DNA of 64,000 nt from Kaistella soli (GTDB taxonomy: Bacteria; Bacteroidota; Bacteroidia; Flavobacteriales; Weeksellaceae). Positions 44,466-53,992 of the stretch are shown one piece after another. Position 1 is the stretch's first letter, and every line of letters starts with the position of its first letter. Under the pieces are notes generated by a model, which made no database searches, was not told the origin of the DNA, and was given only the letters and a program-made list of their open reading frames with translations. Made by a program: the position numbers and the translations under genes. The stretch lies in the NCBI RefSeq assembly GCF_019038595.1, contig NZ_JAHOPF010000007.1:52879-116878 (forward strand), written 5' to 3'.

Positions 44466-45317
44466 ATGAAAAAAACAGCAACAATTATTGTTACCTACAA
44501 TGGCGAAAAATGGATCGAAAGATGTTTGGCTTCCGTGGTGCACTCAACCTATCGCTCAGATCTATTTGTCATTGATAATTCTTCAACCGACCGAACTTTA
44601 AATCTGGTGAAAAATTTCCCTCTCCACTTAGAAAAACTGGATATTAATGCCGGTTTTGGTTTTGCCAATAATGTCGCATTAAAAAAACTGGAGAATTCGA
44701 ATTATGATTATTTTTTCCTTATCAACCAGGATGTTTATTTAGAAGAAAACGTTTTGTCTAAACTCGTAAATTTTGCACAGAAACATCCGGAAATGGGTAT
44801 CATTGCTCCAATCCAGTTTGACGGTACAGGAAAAAACATCGATGCCAATTTTCAGCAGTATATTAACCTTTCTGAAGACAGAGGAGATTTCTACAGCACC
44901 GGTTTTTGCAATGCTGCAGCCTGGTTGGTGACGAAAGAATGCCTTAAAAAAGTTGGAATATTTAATCCAAATTTCAGACATTACGGCGAGGACAGGAATT
45001 ATTGCGAAAGAGCAAAATACCATAATTTGGGTATTGCGATTGTTAAAGACACCAAAGTTCTTCACGACCGCAGTCAGAAAATGACCACCGAAAAAGCAGT
45101 TAAACTGGCTAAAATAAAATTGCTGACCATCTTTCTCAATCCCAATTTATCCCAATCTCAAAGTCTGATTTCGGGCTTTATCAATGTTTTCGGAATCAGT
45201 AAATACCTATTCAGAAAATACAGTTCTTACAATTCGGTTTTCGCACTGCTGAAAGAATATATTCTTCTCTTTAAAAAAAGAGACCATTTAGAACAGGAAA
45301 AAAATCTTCAGAAATAA
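44466..45317 (+). CDS. Glycosyltransferase family 2
   Basis: From the ATG at 44466 the protein has 283 residues; a frame 26 codons longer would run through the promoter boxes. It has the GT-A opening KTATIIVTYNGEKWIERCL, VIDNSSTD near 36, FLINQDVYLEENVL near 84 (the DxD-like site reads Q-D-V), and RHYGEDRNYCERAK near 172. It resembles rhamnosyltransferase-like GT2 enzymes that add sugars to surface glycans. Confidence 0.88.
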   Translation: MKKTATIIVTYNGEKWIERCLASVVHSTYRSDLFVIDNSSTDRTLNLVKNFPLHLEKLDINAGFGFANNVALKKLENSNYDYFFLINQDVYLEENVLSKLVNFAQKHPEMGIIAPIQFDGTGKNIDANFQQYINLSEDRGDFYSTGFCNAAAWLVTKECLKKVGIFNPNFRHYGEDRNYCERAKYHNLGIAIVKDTKVLHDRSQKMTTEKAVKLAKIKLLTIFLNPNLSQSQSLISGFINVFGISKYLFRKYSSYNSVFALLKEYILLFKKRDHLEQEKNLQK

Positions 45318-45318
45318 A

Positions 45319-46989
45319 TTATTTAGAGTATACTTCCTTTCCGCTTGAATACGTATTTAAAACTTTCGTTTCCAATACTTGATCCTCTTTAATTCGCATT
45401 AAATCCTGATTTAAAACCACAAAATCCGCAGATTTTCCGACTTCAAGACTTCCAAACTCCTTTTCCTGAAAAGCAGCTTTTGCCGCCCAGATGGTCATTC
45501 CGCGCAGCGCCTGTTCTCTCGTTAAAGCATTTTCTTTCTGAAAACCGTTGACCGGAAAATGTTTGGCGTCTTTTCTCGCCACCGCGGCGTAAAAGGTTTT
45601 GATCGGATTAATTTCCTCCACCGGAAAATCCGTTCCTAAAGGAAGCCATCCGTTCTGTCTCAATAAATCTTCGTAAGCGTAAGAATATTTAAGCCGCTCT
45701 TTTCCTAATCTTTCTTCCGCCCAATACATATCAGAAGTCGCATGTGTAGGCTGCACCGATGGAATGACTGAATATTTTCCGAACAGATTAAAATCATTTT
45801 TGTCAACAATCTGTGCGTGTTCAATCCGCCATCTTCTGTCATTTTTTACGCCTAAAACATCCCCATAAATTTTAAGAATCGTCCGGTTCGCAGAATCTCC
45901 GATCGCGTGCGTACACATCTGAAGATCGCTGTTTTTAAGTCTTTTGGCTAAATTTTCAAAATGTTGCTTGTCGCTGAGAAGAAAACCTTTCCAGCCTTTT
46001 TTATCTGAATAATCGTGAAGCAGACACGCGCCGCGGCTTCCTAAAGCTCCGTCAGAATAAACTTTATATCCTCCAAAAGTGATATTTCCTTTCGTGAATC
46101 TTCCTTTCTTGATCCATTCTTCATAAGTGCTGGGTTCATCAGAAAGCAGCGTAAAAACCTTCATTTTCAGCAAATCCTGATTCTGCATTTTTTCGAGAAG
46201 TGAGAAAGTATGGGTCGAAATTCCGCAGTCGTGAAGCGATGTTAATCCGTAAGAAAAACATTCTTTCTGCAATTCGGTGAAATACTGTATCGCCATATCA
46301 TCGCTGATTTCCGGAATATATTTTTCCACGAGCGTCATCGCGTTATCAATCAGAATTCCGGTAAGCTTTCCGTTTTCAACCTCAATTTCACCGCCAGCGA
46401 TTTTAGTATTCACCGTAATGCCTGCGATATCCAGCGCTTTTTGATTGGCGACTGCCGCGTGACCGTCAACTCTTTTTAAATACACAGGACGGTTCGGGAA
46501 AAGTTCATCCAGTTTTGCTTTATTCGGAAATTCCTTTACTGGCCAGTCATTCTGGTCCCAGCTTCTTCCGTACAGCCATTCCATCGGAGCCGTTTTGGAA
46601 TATTCCGTCATCCTCTGAATGATTTCTTCCCAGGATTTTGTTCCCCACAGTTCGCACTTCCATTTGTCCGTGGCGTAACCTGTGAAATGGCAGTGCGCAT
46701 CGATGAATCCCGGATAAACAGCTTTACCGTCAAGATTCTGAATATTTTTGGATTTAAATTTCTTTAAAATATCCTTGCTCTTTCCTACCGCAAGAATTTT
46801 TCCGTTGGAGACTGCCATCGATTCTGCAATATCGAATTTTTGGTTAACGGTATAAATTTTTGCGTTCGTAATGATAAGATCGGCGTTTTTTTGTGCAAAC
46901 GTCGCCATCGAAAAAAACAAAAGCAACAACGTAGGGACAAGTCGCGACTTGTCCAAAAGCCACAGATTAAAAAATTTATTTCTATTCAT
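45319..46989 (-). CDS. Exported YtcJ-like amidohydrolase with rewritten N-terminus
   Basis: The protein has 556 residues. The amidohydrolase core shows VYPGFIDAHCHFTGY near 95, the lysine and histidine region SDGALGSRGA near 313, CTHAIGDSANRT near 362, IEHAQIVD near 393 and PLGTDFPVEEINP near 450, matching YtcJ-type metal hydrolases. A hydrophobic stretch LLLLFFSMATFAQ (21-33) ends a signal peptide, but residues 12-20 are encoded by a REP palindrome and the start codon overlaps the end of the upstream transposase gene. The element therefore supplies the first 20 residues. Substrate unknown. Confidence 0.88.
   Translation of the reverse strand: MNRNKFFNLWLLDKSRLVPTLLLLFFSMATFAQKNADLIITNAKIYTVNQKFDIAESMAVSNGKILAVGKSKDILKKFKSKNIQNLDGKAVYPGFIDAHCHFTGYATDKWKCELWGTKSWEEIIQRMTEYSKTAPMEWLYGRSWDQNDWPVKEFPNKAKLDELFPNRPVYLKRVDGHAAVANQKALDIAGITVNTKIAGGEIEVENGKLTGILIDNAMTLVEKYIPEISDDMAIQYFTELQKECFSYGLTSLHDCGISTHTFSLLEKMQNQDLLKMKVFTLLSDEPSTYEEWIKKGRFTKGNITFGGYKVYSDGALGSRGACLLHDYSDKKGWKGFLLSDKQHFENLAKRLKNSDLQMCTHAIGDSANRTILKIYGDVLGVKNDRRWRIEHAQIVDKNDFNLFGKYSVIPSVQPTHATSDMYWAEERLGKERLKYSYAYEDLLRQNGWLPLGTDFPVEEINPIKTFYAAVARKDAKHFPVNGFQKENALTREQALRGMTIWAAKAAFQEKEFGSLEVGKSADFVVLNQDLMRIKEDQVLETKVLNTYSSGKEVYSK
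46931..46954 (+). repeat. REP palindrome, left end of the RAYT element
   Basis: GTAG is followed by GGACAAGTCG/CGACTTGTCC, a perfect 20-bp palindrome. The GTAG head is the classic start of REP sequences. It lies inside the amidohydrolase coding region. Confidence 0.85.
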
Positions 46990-47479
46990 AAAATTTATCT
47001 TTATCCCACTGTACGGGATTATTAGTTATATATTGATCAATTCTTCGATATTTCTCGTCAGTCCTCACAATATGATCGTGAAACGAACGCTGCCACATAA
47101 AAGATGTATTTCCCAAAAGATGAATCTGTTTCGAAGTCGTGGTTTTTAATGCGCCAATTAAAGAAGAAACCGACTTGATTTTGATCCTTTCGTTTTTTAT
47201 TTTTTCCCGGTCAATTCGAAATAAAAGGTGAACATGATTGGGCATCACGACAAAAGTATGTAATTCAAAGTAAGGATATTGCTGTTCGAGCCATCGAATC
47301 TGGTCTGCTATAATACTTCCGGCCGCACTTTCAATCATTTTACCTTGTACAATTTTTCCAAAATGGTGAAGCCGGTCTTTCGTGCAAATGGTGATAAAAT
47401 AAATTGCATCTTGCGCATAATCAAATCCTTGCTTTCTATTTCTTTTACGGCCTTCCATTTTCAGCTGTTTTGATTCCAT
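46982..47479 (-). CDS. REP-associated tyrosine transposase (RAYT, Y1 family)
   Basis: The protein has 165 residues. N-terminal RKRNRKQGFDYAQDAIYFIT is followed by the HUH motif VVMPNHVHLLF (His82, His84), FMWQRSFHDHIVR near 127, and the catalytic tyrosine Tyr150 in RRIDQYITNNP. All residues needed by IS200/IS605-type Y1 enzymes are present. It nicks and joins single-stranded DNA at REP hairpins. The stop codon overlaps the amidohydrolase start by 8 bp. Confidence 0.9.
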   Translation of the reverse strand: MESKQLKMEGRKRNRKQGFDYAQDAIYFITICTKDRLHHFGKIVQGKMIESAAGSIIADQIRWLEQQYPYFELHTFVVMPNHVHLLFRIDREKIKNERIKIKSVSSLIGALKTTTSKQIHLLGNTSFMWQRSFHDHIVRTDEKYRRIDQYITNNPVQWDKDKFYE

Positions 47480-47509
47480 TGAAATAATATTTTTAAAAAC
47501 ATTCAGACA

Positions 47510-47532
47510 GACAGGTCGCGACCTGTCCCTAC
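47510..47532 (-). repeat. REP palindrome, right end of the RAYT element
   Basis: On the minus strand GTAG precedes GGACAGGTCGCGACCTGTC, with an 18-bp perfect palindrome. Compared with the left REP both arms changed together (AAG/CTT to AGG/CCT), which keeps the pairing. Confidence 0.85.
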
Positions 47533-47543
47533 ACGTATACCGA

Positions 47544-48440
47544 TTAAATCATGTTATTTTTTTTAAACATCTGATTCCACCTCAGATTCCGGATAAATTT
47601 AATTTCTTCATCGGATAATTTCCTTTTCCCGTTTTGTTTCAAAAACGATTTCAGGGTGATGAAAAACTCAGAAACAGATTTGTTTTTTAAAGCAGATTTT
47701 GCTGAAGAAACCACAGTTAAAGGCAAACTCAAACCGATGTTGTAAAAATATTCTCCCAGTTTTTCAGCCTTTTGATTTTTGTATTTATAGGCCGTCGGCC
47801 TCAGATGTTTTACCCATAAATCTTTTATGGTAGCAACTTCCCAACCGTATTTTTTTGCGAGCATTACGTCAATATTGTCCCAGCCGAGAACCGGCCTCAA
47901 ACCGGTCATGTCCTCAAAGCATTGCTTCCGGTATGACTTTATCGGTCCGCGGACATGATTTTTAGAGGAAATATTTTCAAAAATCCAGTGGCGTTTTTCG
48001 TCTTTAAAGTCGAAAGCTAATTTCTTTTCGAAAACCGATTTTTTGATCTTTACAACTCCTGAGACCATTCCCGCTTTTGGGTTTTCCTCATAAATCGCAT
48101 TAACTTTTTTGAGATAATTTTCAGGGAAAACAATATCTGCATCGAACTTACAGATGATATCAAATCTGGACAAATCTGCTGTTTCCAAACCTTTATTAAA
48201 GGTTCTGACGACTTTTGCGCCGGGTTCATGTTCGGATTTTTCCAGATTTAGTATTGAAAATTTATCGCGAATCATTGGATCCGAAATAAACGCTGAAACT
48301 ACTTCCTGTGTTTTGTCCGTTGAACCGTCATTGACAACCACGATCTCATAATCTCTGAAGGTTTGGTTTTTCAGAGATTCCAGGCAGAAAAGAATGTTTT
48401 TTTCCTCGTTGTGGGTAGGAATGACAATCAGAAACTTCAT
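47544..48440 (-). CDS. Glycosyltransferase family 2
   Basis: The protein has 298 residues. GT-A fold: LIVIPTHNEEKNILFCLESL at 4-23, VVNDGSTDKT near 35, the DxD site CKFDADIVFPENYL near 96, and a C-terminal helix-rich tail without membrane helices. It probably adds one sugar to a surface glycan. It directly borders the RAYT element: its stop is 12 bp beyond the right REP. Confidence 0.88.
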   Translation of the reverse strand: MKFLIVIPTHNEEKNILFCLESLKNQTFRDYEIVVVNDGSTDKTQEVVSAFISDPMIRDKFSILNLEKSEHEPGAKVVRTFNKGLETADLSRFDIICKFDADIVFPENYLKKVNAIYEENPKAGMVSGVVKIKKSVFEKKLAFDFKDEKRHWIFENISSKNHVRGPIKSYRKQCFEDMTGLRPVLGWDNIDVMLAKKYGWEVATIKDLWVKHLRPTAYKYKNQKAEKLGEYFYNIGLSLPLTVVSSAKSALKNKSVSEFFITLKSFLKQNGKRKLSDEEIKFIRNLRWNQMFKKNNMI

Positions 48441-48443
48441 CAG

Positions 48444-48713
48444 TTACAGAAGTTCATCCTGCCACTGTCTGTACGTGACTTTCGCAACCAGACCTTCCTG
48501 TACGAAAGGATCGTTCTTCACAAAGTCTTCCGCAGATTCCAGGTCGGCGAAAATTCCCATTGCGCCTTCTCCCGGAATCGAAAAAGGACCGATCCCAATC
48601 ACCTTTCCGGTTTTTAAGCACCTTTCTTCGTTTTCCTGATGTTTAGGATAAACCTCCATAAACTGCTCCATCGTTGCCTCAGGATTGTTCTCGTAAAAAA
48701 TGACTGTTTTCAT
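48444..48713 (-). CDS. YciI-like protein
   Basis: The protein has 89 residues and matches the YCII-related ferredoxin-like fold: a starting strand KTVIFYENN, a helix ending YPKHQENEER with the conserved histidine, GIGPFSIPGEGAMGIFADLESAEDFVKNDPF and a final strand AKVTYRQW. The catalytic role of this family is unclear. It lies 3 bp before the GT2 gene and may be co-transcribed with it. Confidence 0.8.
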   Translation of the reverse strand: MKTVIFYENNPEATMEQFMEVYPKHQENEERCLKTGKVIGIGPFSIPGEGAMGIFADLESAEDFVKNDPFVQEGLVAKVTYRQWQDELL

Positions 48714-48750
48714 AACTTAATGTTTTATGTGTGAATGGTTTGCGATAAAC

Positions 48751-51585
48751 TTAATGTGCTTCCAGCCAGTTATCACCAACACCCACTTCCACCAGCAAGG
48801 GAACTTTGGTTTCAAATGCGGACTCCATTTCGGTTTTGATTAAACTTTTTGCGGTTTCCACTTCATCAACAGGAGCTTCAAACAGAAGTTCATCATGCAC
48901 CTGAAGCAGCATTTTGGTTTGTAAATTCTGTTCTGTCAGTTTTTCGTCAATCCTGATCATGGCGAGTTTTATCACATCGGCGGCGCTTCCCTGAATCGGT
49001 GCGTTTACGGCGTTTCTTTCCGCGTGAGCTTTGACTACAAAATTGGCAGAATTGATGTCTTTCAAATGGCGCTTACGGTGCAGAATTGTTTCCACGTAAC
49101 CTAAATCCTGGGCTTTCTTTACCTGTTCAGCCATATACTTTTTAAGCTGCGGATAGGTTTCGAAATAAGCCTCGATCATATGTTTTGCCTCGGTTCGCGA
49201 AAGGCCGGTCTGTTCCGCCAGAGCAAAAGCGCCCTGTCCGTAAATAATTCCAAAATTCACTGTTTTCGCCTGGCTTCGCTGCGTTTTGGTCACTTCCTCC
49301 AATGGAACATTAAAAAGTTTTGAAGCCGTGGAAGCGTGAATATCCTCACCGTTTTGGAATGCCAGAATCATATTTTCCTCATTGGAAATTTCGGCAATAA
49401 GCCTGAGTTCGATCTGTGAATAATCCGCAGAAATGATCTTCTTTCCTTCTCCCGCAACAAAAGCACCGCGGATCTGCTGTCCGCGCAAGGTACGGATCGG
49501 GATATTCTGAAGATTCGGATTCACAGAAGCGAGACGTCCTGTTGCTGCTGTCGTCTGTGAGAAATTGGTATGAACGCGGTGATCGTCTTTATCGATCTGT
49601 AAAGGCAGCGCGTCCACATAAGTGGATTTAAGTTTCTGATAAGTCCGGTGTTCGAGAATATGTTTGATGATTTCGTGCTTGCCGGAAAGTTTCTGCAGAA
49701 CATCTTCGGACGTGGAATATTGTCCTGTTTTGGTCTTCTTGGCTTTGGGATCAAGCTGCATTTTTTCAAATAAAACTTCACCAAGCTGTTTCGGGGAATT
49801 CATATTAAATTCTTCGCCGGACAGTTCAAAAATATTTTTTTCGAGTTCCCTCAGATCATTTTCCAGGTCTTTACTTTCCTGCTCGAGCCAGTTTCTATCA
49901 AGCGACACACCTTCAAGTTCCATTTTTGCAAGAACTTTCATCAGCGGCATTTCTACTTTATAGAATAAATCCTGAAGATTTTCTTTTTCAAGCTGCGGCC
50001 CGAAAATATGATAGAGCTGCAGGGTAATATCAGCATCTTCGGCGGCATAATTGGTCTGCTCTTCCAAAGAAACTGAACGCAGAGTTCCCTGATTTTTTCC
50101 TTTGCCTACTAAGGTTTCGATGGACACAGGTTTGTAATGCAGGTACATTTCCGCCAAATAATCCATGCCGTGTCTTCCGTCAGGATTCAGGAGATAATGT
50201 GCGATCATGGTATCGAAAACCGCTCCTTCGATTTGTATGCCGTATTGTTTCAGAACTTTATAATCGAATTTTAAATTATGGGCAATTTTAAGAATTTCCT
50301 TCTTCTCAAAAAACGGCCTGAAGATTTCAAGTGTCGCCAAAACTTCTTCCCTGTTTTCGGGAAGCGGAATATAGTACGCCAATCCCTTTTTATAGGAAAA
50401 ACTCATCCCAATCAATTCCGCATCCATTTCGTTAAGCGTGGTCGTTTCTGTATCGAAACTGACGGCCTGCTGCGTCAGTAGATTCTGAACCAATATTTTC
50501 TGCGCTTTGGGAGAATCGATATACTGGTAAAGATGATCGTTCTCTACAATATTCGACTTGGTCGTGGTGGCCTGATCGAGGTCTTCATAACTCGCAAACA
50601 GGTCAAGCTGTCTGGCTGCGGCTCCCAGATTCCCTAACGGGACAGCTGGTTCCGCCTTTTCATCGGGAATTATGCCAGGAGCTGCGGGAATTGCCGGTGC
50701 AAAAGCACGGTACAGGTTTTCGTAAAGTCTGCGGAATTCGATTTCCTCAAAAACAATTCTTACTTTTTCAAAATCCGGAGTTTCCAGATCGTACTGTTCC
50801 TGATGAAACTCAATAGGAGAATCACAGATGATGGTCGCTAATTTTTTGGATAAAATCCCGCGTTCAGCGCTCGCCTCCACTTTTTCGCGCAGTTTGCCCT
50901 TAATTTCGTGGGTATTCGCGAGCAGGTTTTCAATACTTCCGTATTCTTTCAGAAATTTCTTCGCGGTTTTCTCTCCAACACCGTCCAGTCCTGGAATATT
51001 ATCAACGGAATCACCCATCATCGCAAGGAAATCGATCACCTGTTTGGGATCTTCAATTTCGTATTTTGCCTTCACTTCCTCAACACCCAGGATTTCAAAC
51101 TCCGCACCTTTTAAGCCCGGTTTGTAGATTTTAATTTTATCGGTCACCAACTGCGCAAAATCTTTATCCGGTGTCACCATAAAGGTGGTATAACCTTCTT
51201 TTTCTGCTTTACAGGCGATTGTTCCGATGACGTCATCAGCCTCATAACCTTCAACCCCCAAAATCGGAACATGCATCGCTTCCAGGATCCTGTGGATATA
51301 CGGAATGGCAATCTTTATGGCTTCGGGAGTTTCGCTTCGGTTCGCCTTGTATTCAGCGAAATCGACAGTACGGACACTCGCCTGACCGACATCGAAAACG
51401 ACCGCCAGATGCGTGGGTCTTTCCCGGCGGATAAGCTCGATTAAAGAATTGGTAAATCCGAATATTGCAGAGGTATCTTTTCCGTCACTCGTCATCCGCG
51501 GACTGCGTATTAATGCATAATACCCACGGAAAATCATCGCATAAGCATCGATGAGGAAAAGTCTTTTATCGTTGTTGTCTGACAT
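48751..51585 (-). CDS. polA: DNA polymerase I
   Basis: The protein has 944 residues with all three domains. The 5'-3' exonuclease (1-290) has LFLIDAYAMIFRGYYA, EGYEADDVIGT and MGDSVDNIPG. The proofreading exonuclease (about 350-540) keeps FDTETTTL, HNLKFDYKVL and AAEDADIT, so it should be active. The polymerase (about 560-944) has DYSQIELRL, QAKTVNFGIIYGQG and VHDELLFE. It fills gaps and removes RNA primers. A -7 box precedes it at 51591-51598. Confidence 0.97.
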   Translation of the reverse strand: MSDNNDKRLFLIDAYAMIFRGYYALIRSPRMTSDGKDTSAIFGFTNSLIELIRRERPTHLAVVFDVGQASVRTVDFAEYKANRSETPEAIKIAIPYIHRILEAMHVPILGVEGYEADDVIGTIACKAEKEGYTTFMVTPDKDFAQLVTDKIKIYKPGLKGAEFEILGVEEVKAKYEIEDPKQVIDFLAMMGDSVDNIPGLDGVGEKTAKKFLKEYGSIENLLANTHEIKGKLREKVEASAERGILSKKLATIICDSPIEFHQEQYDLETPDFEKVRIVFEEIEFRRLYENLYRAFAPAIPAAPGIIPDEKAEPAVPLGNLGAAARQLDLFASYEDLDQATTTKSNIVENDHLYQYIDSPKAQKILVQNLLTQQAVSFDTETTTLNEMDAELIGMSFSYKKGLAYYIPLPENREEVLATLEIFRPFFEKKEILKIAHNLKFDYKVLKQYGIQIEGAVFDTMIAHYLLNPDGRHGMDYLAEMYLHYKPVSIETLVGKGKNQGTLRSVSLEEQTNYAAEDADITLQLYHIFGPQLEKENLQDLFYKVEMPLMKVLAKMELEGVSLDRNWLEQESKDLENDLRELEKNIFELSGEEFNMNSPKQLGEVLFEKMQLDPKAKKTKTGQYSTSEDVLQKLSGKHEIIKHILEHRTYQKLKSTYVDALPLQIDKDDHRVHTNFSQTTAATGRLASVNPNLQNIPIRTLRGQQIRGAFVAGEGKKIISADYSQIELRLIAEISNEENMILAFQNGEDIHASTASKLFNVPLEEVTKTQRSQAKTVNFGIIYGQGAFALAEQTGLSRTEAKHMIEAYFETYPQLKKYMAEQVKKAQDLGYVETILHRKRHLKDINSANFVVKAHAERNAVNAPIQGSAADVIKLAMIRIDEKLTEQNLQTKMLLQVHDELLFEAPVDEVETAKSLIKTEMESAFETKVPLLVEVGVGDNWLEAH

Positions 51586-51590
51586 AGAAG

Positions 51591-51598
51591 CAAAGATA
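51591..51598 (-). promoter_or_regulatory. -7 box of polA
   Basis: TATCTTTG (with C after it) on the minus strand, 5 bp before the start codon, so the transcript would be nearly leaderless. Confidence 0.4.
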
Positions 51599-51693
51599 AT
51601 ATTTTTGTCCGGAAGCAGGAAGATGAAAAAAGAAGTTTCATCTCTCCGTTTCTGATCATCATCTCAAGTCAGAAATAAGAGATTCTTAATCTT

Positions 51694-52269
51694 TTATTTT
51701 AAGGAACCCGCTTGTTCCCTTTTATAAATCACCTTTAAGGAAAGTATTGAAAAAAATCCGCCCAGGAAGAAACCCATCAGCGCTCCCATTAAGATATCCA
51801 TCGGAAAATGAACTCCTAAGTAGATCCGGCTGTAGGAAACCAGTCCTGCCCACAGGAATAATAAATACGGAAGAAATGGACGCGTTTTTCGGAGCAGTAT
51901 GCTCATCAATGTGGCGATGAAAAAAGTATTGGACGCATGACTGGAATAAAACCCAAACTGGCCGCCACACTGTACTTTTCTCATTAAATGGTCTAGTGCA
52001 GGATCATGACAGGGCCTCAACCTTGCGATTCCGGTTTTGAAGATTCCGGCCAGCTGATCTGAAACCGTTACTCCCAACGCAATAAAAATCAGGATAAAAA
52101 CCAGATTTCTGAGCTGGTAATTTTTATAAAGCAGATAAAGAAAAATAATATAAAGCGGAACCCAGATCCATGTTCCCGAAATCATGATCCAGAACTGGTC
52201 AAAAGGCTGACTACCTAAATTATTGAGGTACAGAAAAAGCTGCTTATCGTCCTGAATGATTTCCTGCAT
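51694..52269 (-). CDS. PAP2-family membrane phosphatase
   Basis: The protein has 191 residues and five to six membrane helices. The acid phosphatase motifs are present: KTGIARLRPC near 72, FYSSHASNTFF near 103 and SRIYLGVHFPMDILMGA near 148. It probably dephosphorylates undecaprenyl diphosphate or phosphatidyl lipids. It begins 1 bp after the TatA-type gene ends, so both share a transcript. Confidence 0.88.
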   Translation of the reverse strand: MQEIIQDDKQLFLYLNNLGSQPFDQFWIMISGTWIWVPLYIIFLYLLYKNYQLRNLVFILIFIALGVTVSDQLAGIFKTGIARLRPCHDPALDHLMRKVQCGGQFGFYSSHASNTFFIATLMSILLRKTRPFLPYLLFLWAGLVSYSRIYLGVHFPMDILMGALMGFFLGGFFSILSLKVIYKREQAGSLK

Positions 52270-52270
52270 G

Positions 52271-52597
52271 TTATCGGCTTACAGGTCCCTGATGTTCGTC
52301 GTTTTCTGCGAGATTTACTTTTGGGGTTTCTCTTTCAGCAAGCGCTTCTTTATTTTCAAGGTCGCTCATAGGATTATAATCCTTAGCTGCCTGCTTCACC
52401 TTATCAATTTCTCTTTTTATTTCGGAAACCGGATTATCGGTTTCTTTCAGGATCTCAGATTTCACGTCCTCCATGGCGCCGCGCATTTTGCGGACACCCT
52501 GACCCAGATCGCGTGCGATTTGAGGCAGTTTATCAGGACCGAATAAAACGACGATTGCCACCGCAATCAAAAGCATTTCTCCTATACTTAATTCCAT
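52271..52597 (-). CDS. Twin-arginine translocase TatA/TatB family subunit
   Basis: The protein has 108 residues: one N-terminal membrane helix (about 4-19), the hinge FGPDKLPQ, an amphipathic helix (IARDLGQGVRKMRGAMEDV) and a charged tail. This is the TatA/B layout; the long amphipathic part leans towards TatB, but Bacteroidota often have only TatA-type proteins. It forms the pore for folded exported proteins. TatC is not in the window. Confidence 0.85.
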   Translation of the reverse strand: MELSIGEMLLIAVAIVVLFGPDKLPQIARDLGQGVRKMRGAMEDVKSEILKETDNPVSEIKREIDKVKQAAKDYNPMSDLENKEALAERETPKVNLAENDEHQGPVSR

Positions 52598-52668
52598 GGG
52601 GTAAAATTACAAAAGTTTATGAAAGAGATTTTCATTTTTAAAAATTTAATTTACTCAAAGTCTGAAAC

Positions 52669-53892
52669 TTAATGGATTTCTTTTTTCCTGAAAACAAAAT
52701 ATACAATTACCGCACTGATGGCCATCAATAAAAATCCAAGAAAAAACGGTGCGCCCGGAAATTTAAACGGTGCCGCATCGTGCGTGAAATAATAAAAAAT
52801 ATTGGTCATTAAAGGCGGTCCCACAATGGCGGTCAAACTCACCAGACTTGCCAATGCCCCCTGTAATTCTCCCTGTTCATTTTTCGGAACCTGCGAGGAA
52901 ATCACCGACTGTAAAGCCGGACCGGCAATTCCGCCCAAACCGTAAGGCACTAAAAACGCAAACATCATCCAGCTTTCACTCGCAAACGCAAATAAAACCA
53001 TTCCAACCGCATACAGCGAAAGCCCGTAAAAAATACTTTTCTCATTACCTAGTTTCGGCTGGATTAAACGGATTAAATATCCCTGAACCAAAGCCGCCAT
53101 AAACCCTGAAACGCCAAGGGAAATACCGACTAAAGTTTCGGTCCATCCAAATTTATACATGGTAAAGAAAGTCCAGTTGGTTTGTACAGCATGACCTGCG
53201 ATATAAACGAAGATCAGCGCAGCAATCAGTCCTAAAATCTGCGGATATTTTCTGAGCTGCATGAGAGAACCAACAGGATTCGCTCTCCTCCAGTTGAATT
53301 TCCGGCGGTGCTCTTTATCAAGACTTTCCGGCAGAATAAACCAGCCATAAAGGAAATTAATCAGACAAAGAACGGAAGCTGCATAAAAAGGAATCCTCGC
53401 TCCGTATTGCCCCAAAACTCCGCCAATCACCGGACCGATAATAAAGCCTAAGCCGAAAGCTGCTCCGATCATTCCGAAATTTTTCGAACGGTCTTCATCC
53501 GTCGAAATATCAGCAATATAAGCACTCGCCGTTGTAATACTCGCGCCGGTAACTCCGGAAAATATTCTTCCGACAAACAGCCAGAAAATGGTAGGTGCAA
53601 GCGCCTGAATCATAAAATTAACGGAAAATCCCAACAGGGAAAAAAGAATAATCGGCCGCCTTCCGAACCGGTCGCTTAAACCTCCCAAAACGGATGCAAA
53701 TACAAACTGCATCGCGGCGTACACAAAACTCAGCCAGCCTCCGTATTGAGAGGCGACACTGAGATCGGGATTATGGATAAGTTCCTGGATAAGCTTCGGT
53801 ACCACAGGTATTACGATTCCCCATCCAGTAATATCGATGAGCAGCGTAATAAAAATGAAACCGATGGCCGCGGATTTTTGATTTTTCTTCAT
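52669..53892 (-). CDS. MFS transporter of the TetA/TCR type
   Basis: The protein has 407 residues and 12 membrane helices. The N-terminal [22 protein letters not shown] and the loop motif [16 protein letters not shown] near 73 match tetracycline-resistance-like drug:H+ antiporters. The chromosomal context gives no sign of a resistance element, so it is more likely a general exporter. A good promoter lies directly upstream. Confidence 0.85.
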   Translation of the reverse strand: MKKNQKSAAIGFIFITLLIDITGWGIVIPVVPKLIQELIHNPDLSVASQYGGWLSFVYAAMQFVFASVLGGLSDRFGRRPIILFSLLGFSVNFMIQALAPTIFWLFVGRIFSGVTGASITTASAYIADISTDEDRSKNFGMIGAAFGLGFIIGPVIGGVLGQYGARIPFYAASVLCLINFLYGWFILPESLDKEHRRKFNWRRANPVGSLMQLRKYPQILGLIAALIFVYIAGHAVQTNWTFFTMYKFGWTETLVGISLGVSGFMAALVQGYLIRLIQPKLGNEKSIFYGLSLYAVGMVLFAFASESWMMFAFLVPYGLGGIAGPALQSVISSQVPKNEQGELQGALASLVSLTAIVGPPLMTNIFYYFTHDAAPFKFPGAPFFLGFLLMAISAVIVYFVFRKKEIH

Positions 53893-53900
53893 TGCGAATG

Positions 53901-53933
53901 CAAAGATAGTTTTTGTATAAACATCAGCTCAAA
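53901..53933 (-). promoter_or_regulatory. Bacteroidota-type promoter of the MFS gene
   Basis: On the minus strand TTTG (53933-53930) and TATCTTTG (53908-53901) are spaced by 21 bases, matching the -33/-7 pattern. It ends 8 bp before the start codon. Confidence 0.6.
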
Positions 53934-53942
53934 ATTTTTATC

Positions 53943-53974
53943 AAAAAAAAATGTCCCTCTTTCGAAGGACATTT
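53943..53974 (-). terminator. Terminator after secDF
   Basis: AAATGTCC and GGACATTT pair with a small internal TC/GA helix; a run of nine T follows on the minus strand, 19 bp after the stop. It overlaps the DNA upstream of the MFS gene. Confidence 0.8.
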
Positions 53975-53992
53975 TATATTAATGAATGCTGA

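Larger units (their letters stand above)
46931..47532. mobile_element. REP-flanked RAYT transposon-like element (602 bp)
   Basis: A RAYT gene is bounded by two REP palindromes in opposite orientation, each with GTAG on the outside, so the ends are inverted. The element sits between the end of a GT2 gene and the amidohydrolase and covers the amidohydrolase start codon. This matches single RAYT units with terminal inverted REPs. Confidence 0.75.

Noticed and set aside
52669..53892. Tetracycline-resistance determinant
   Set aside because: The TetA-like motif is shared by many housekeeping MFS exporters, and there is no tetR, mobile element or unusual composition around it.
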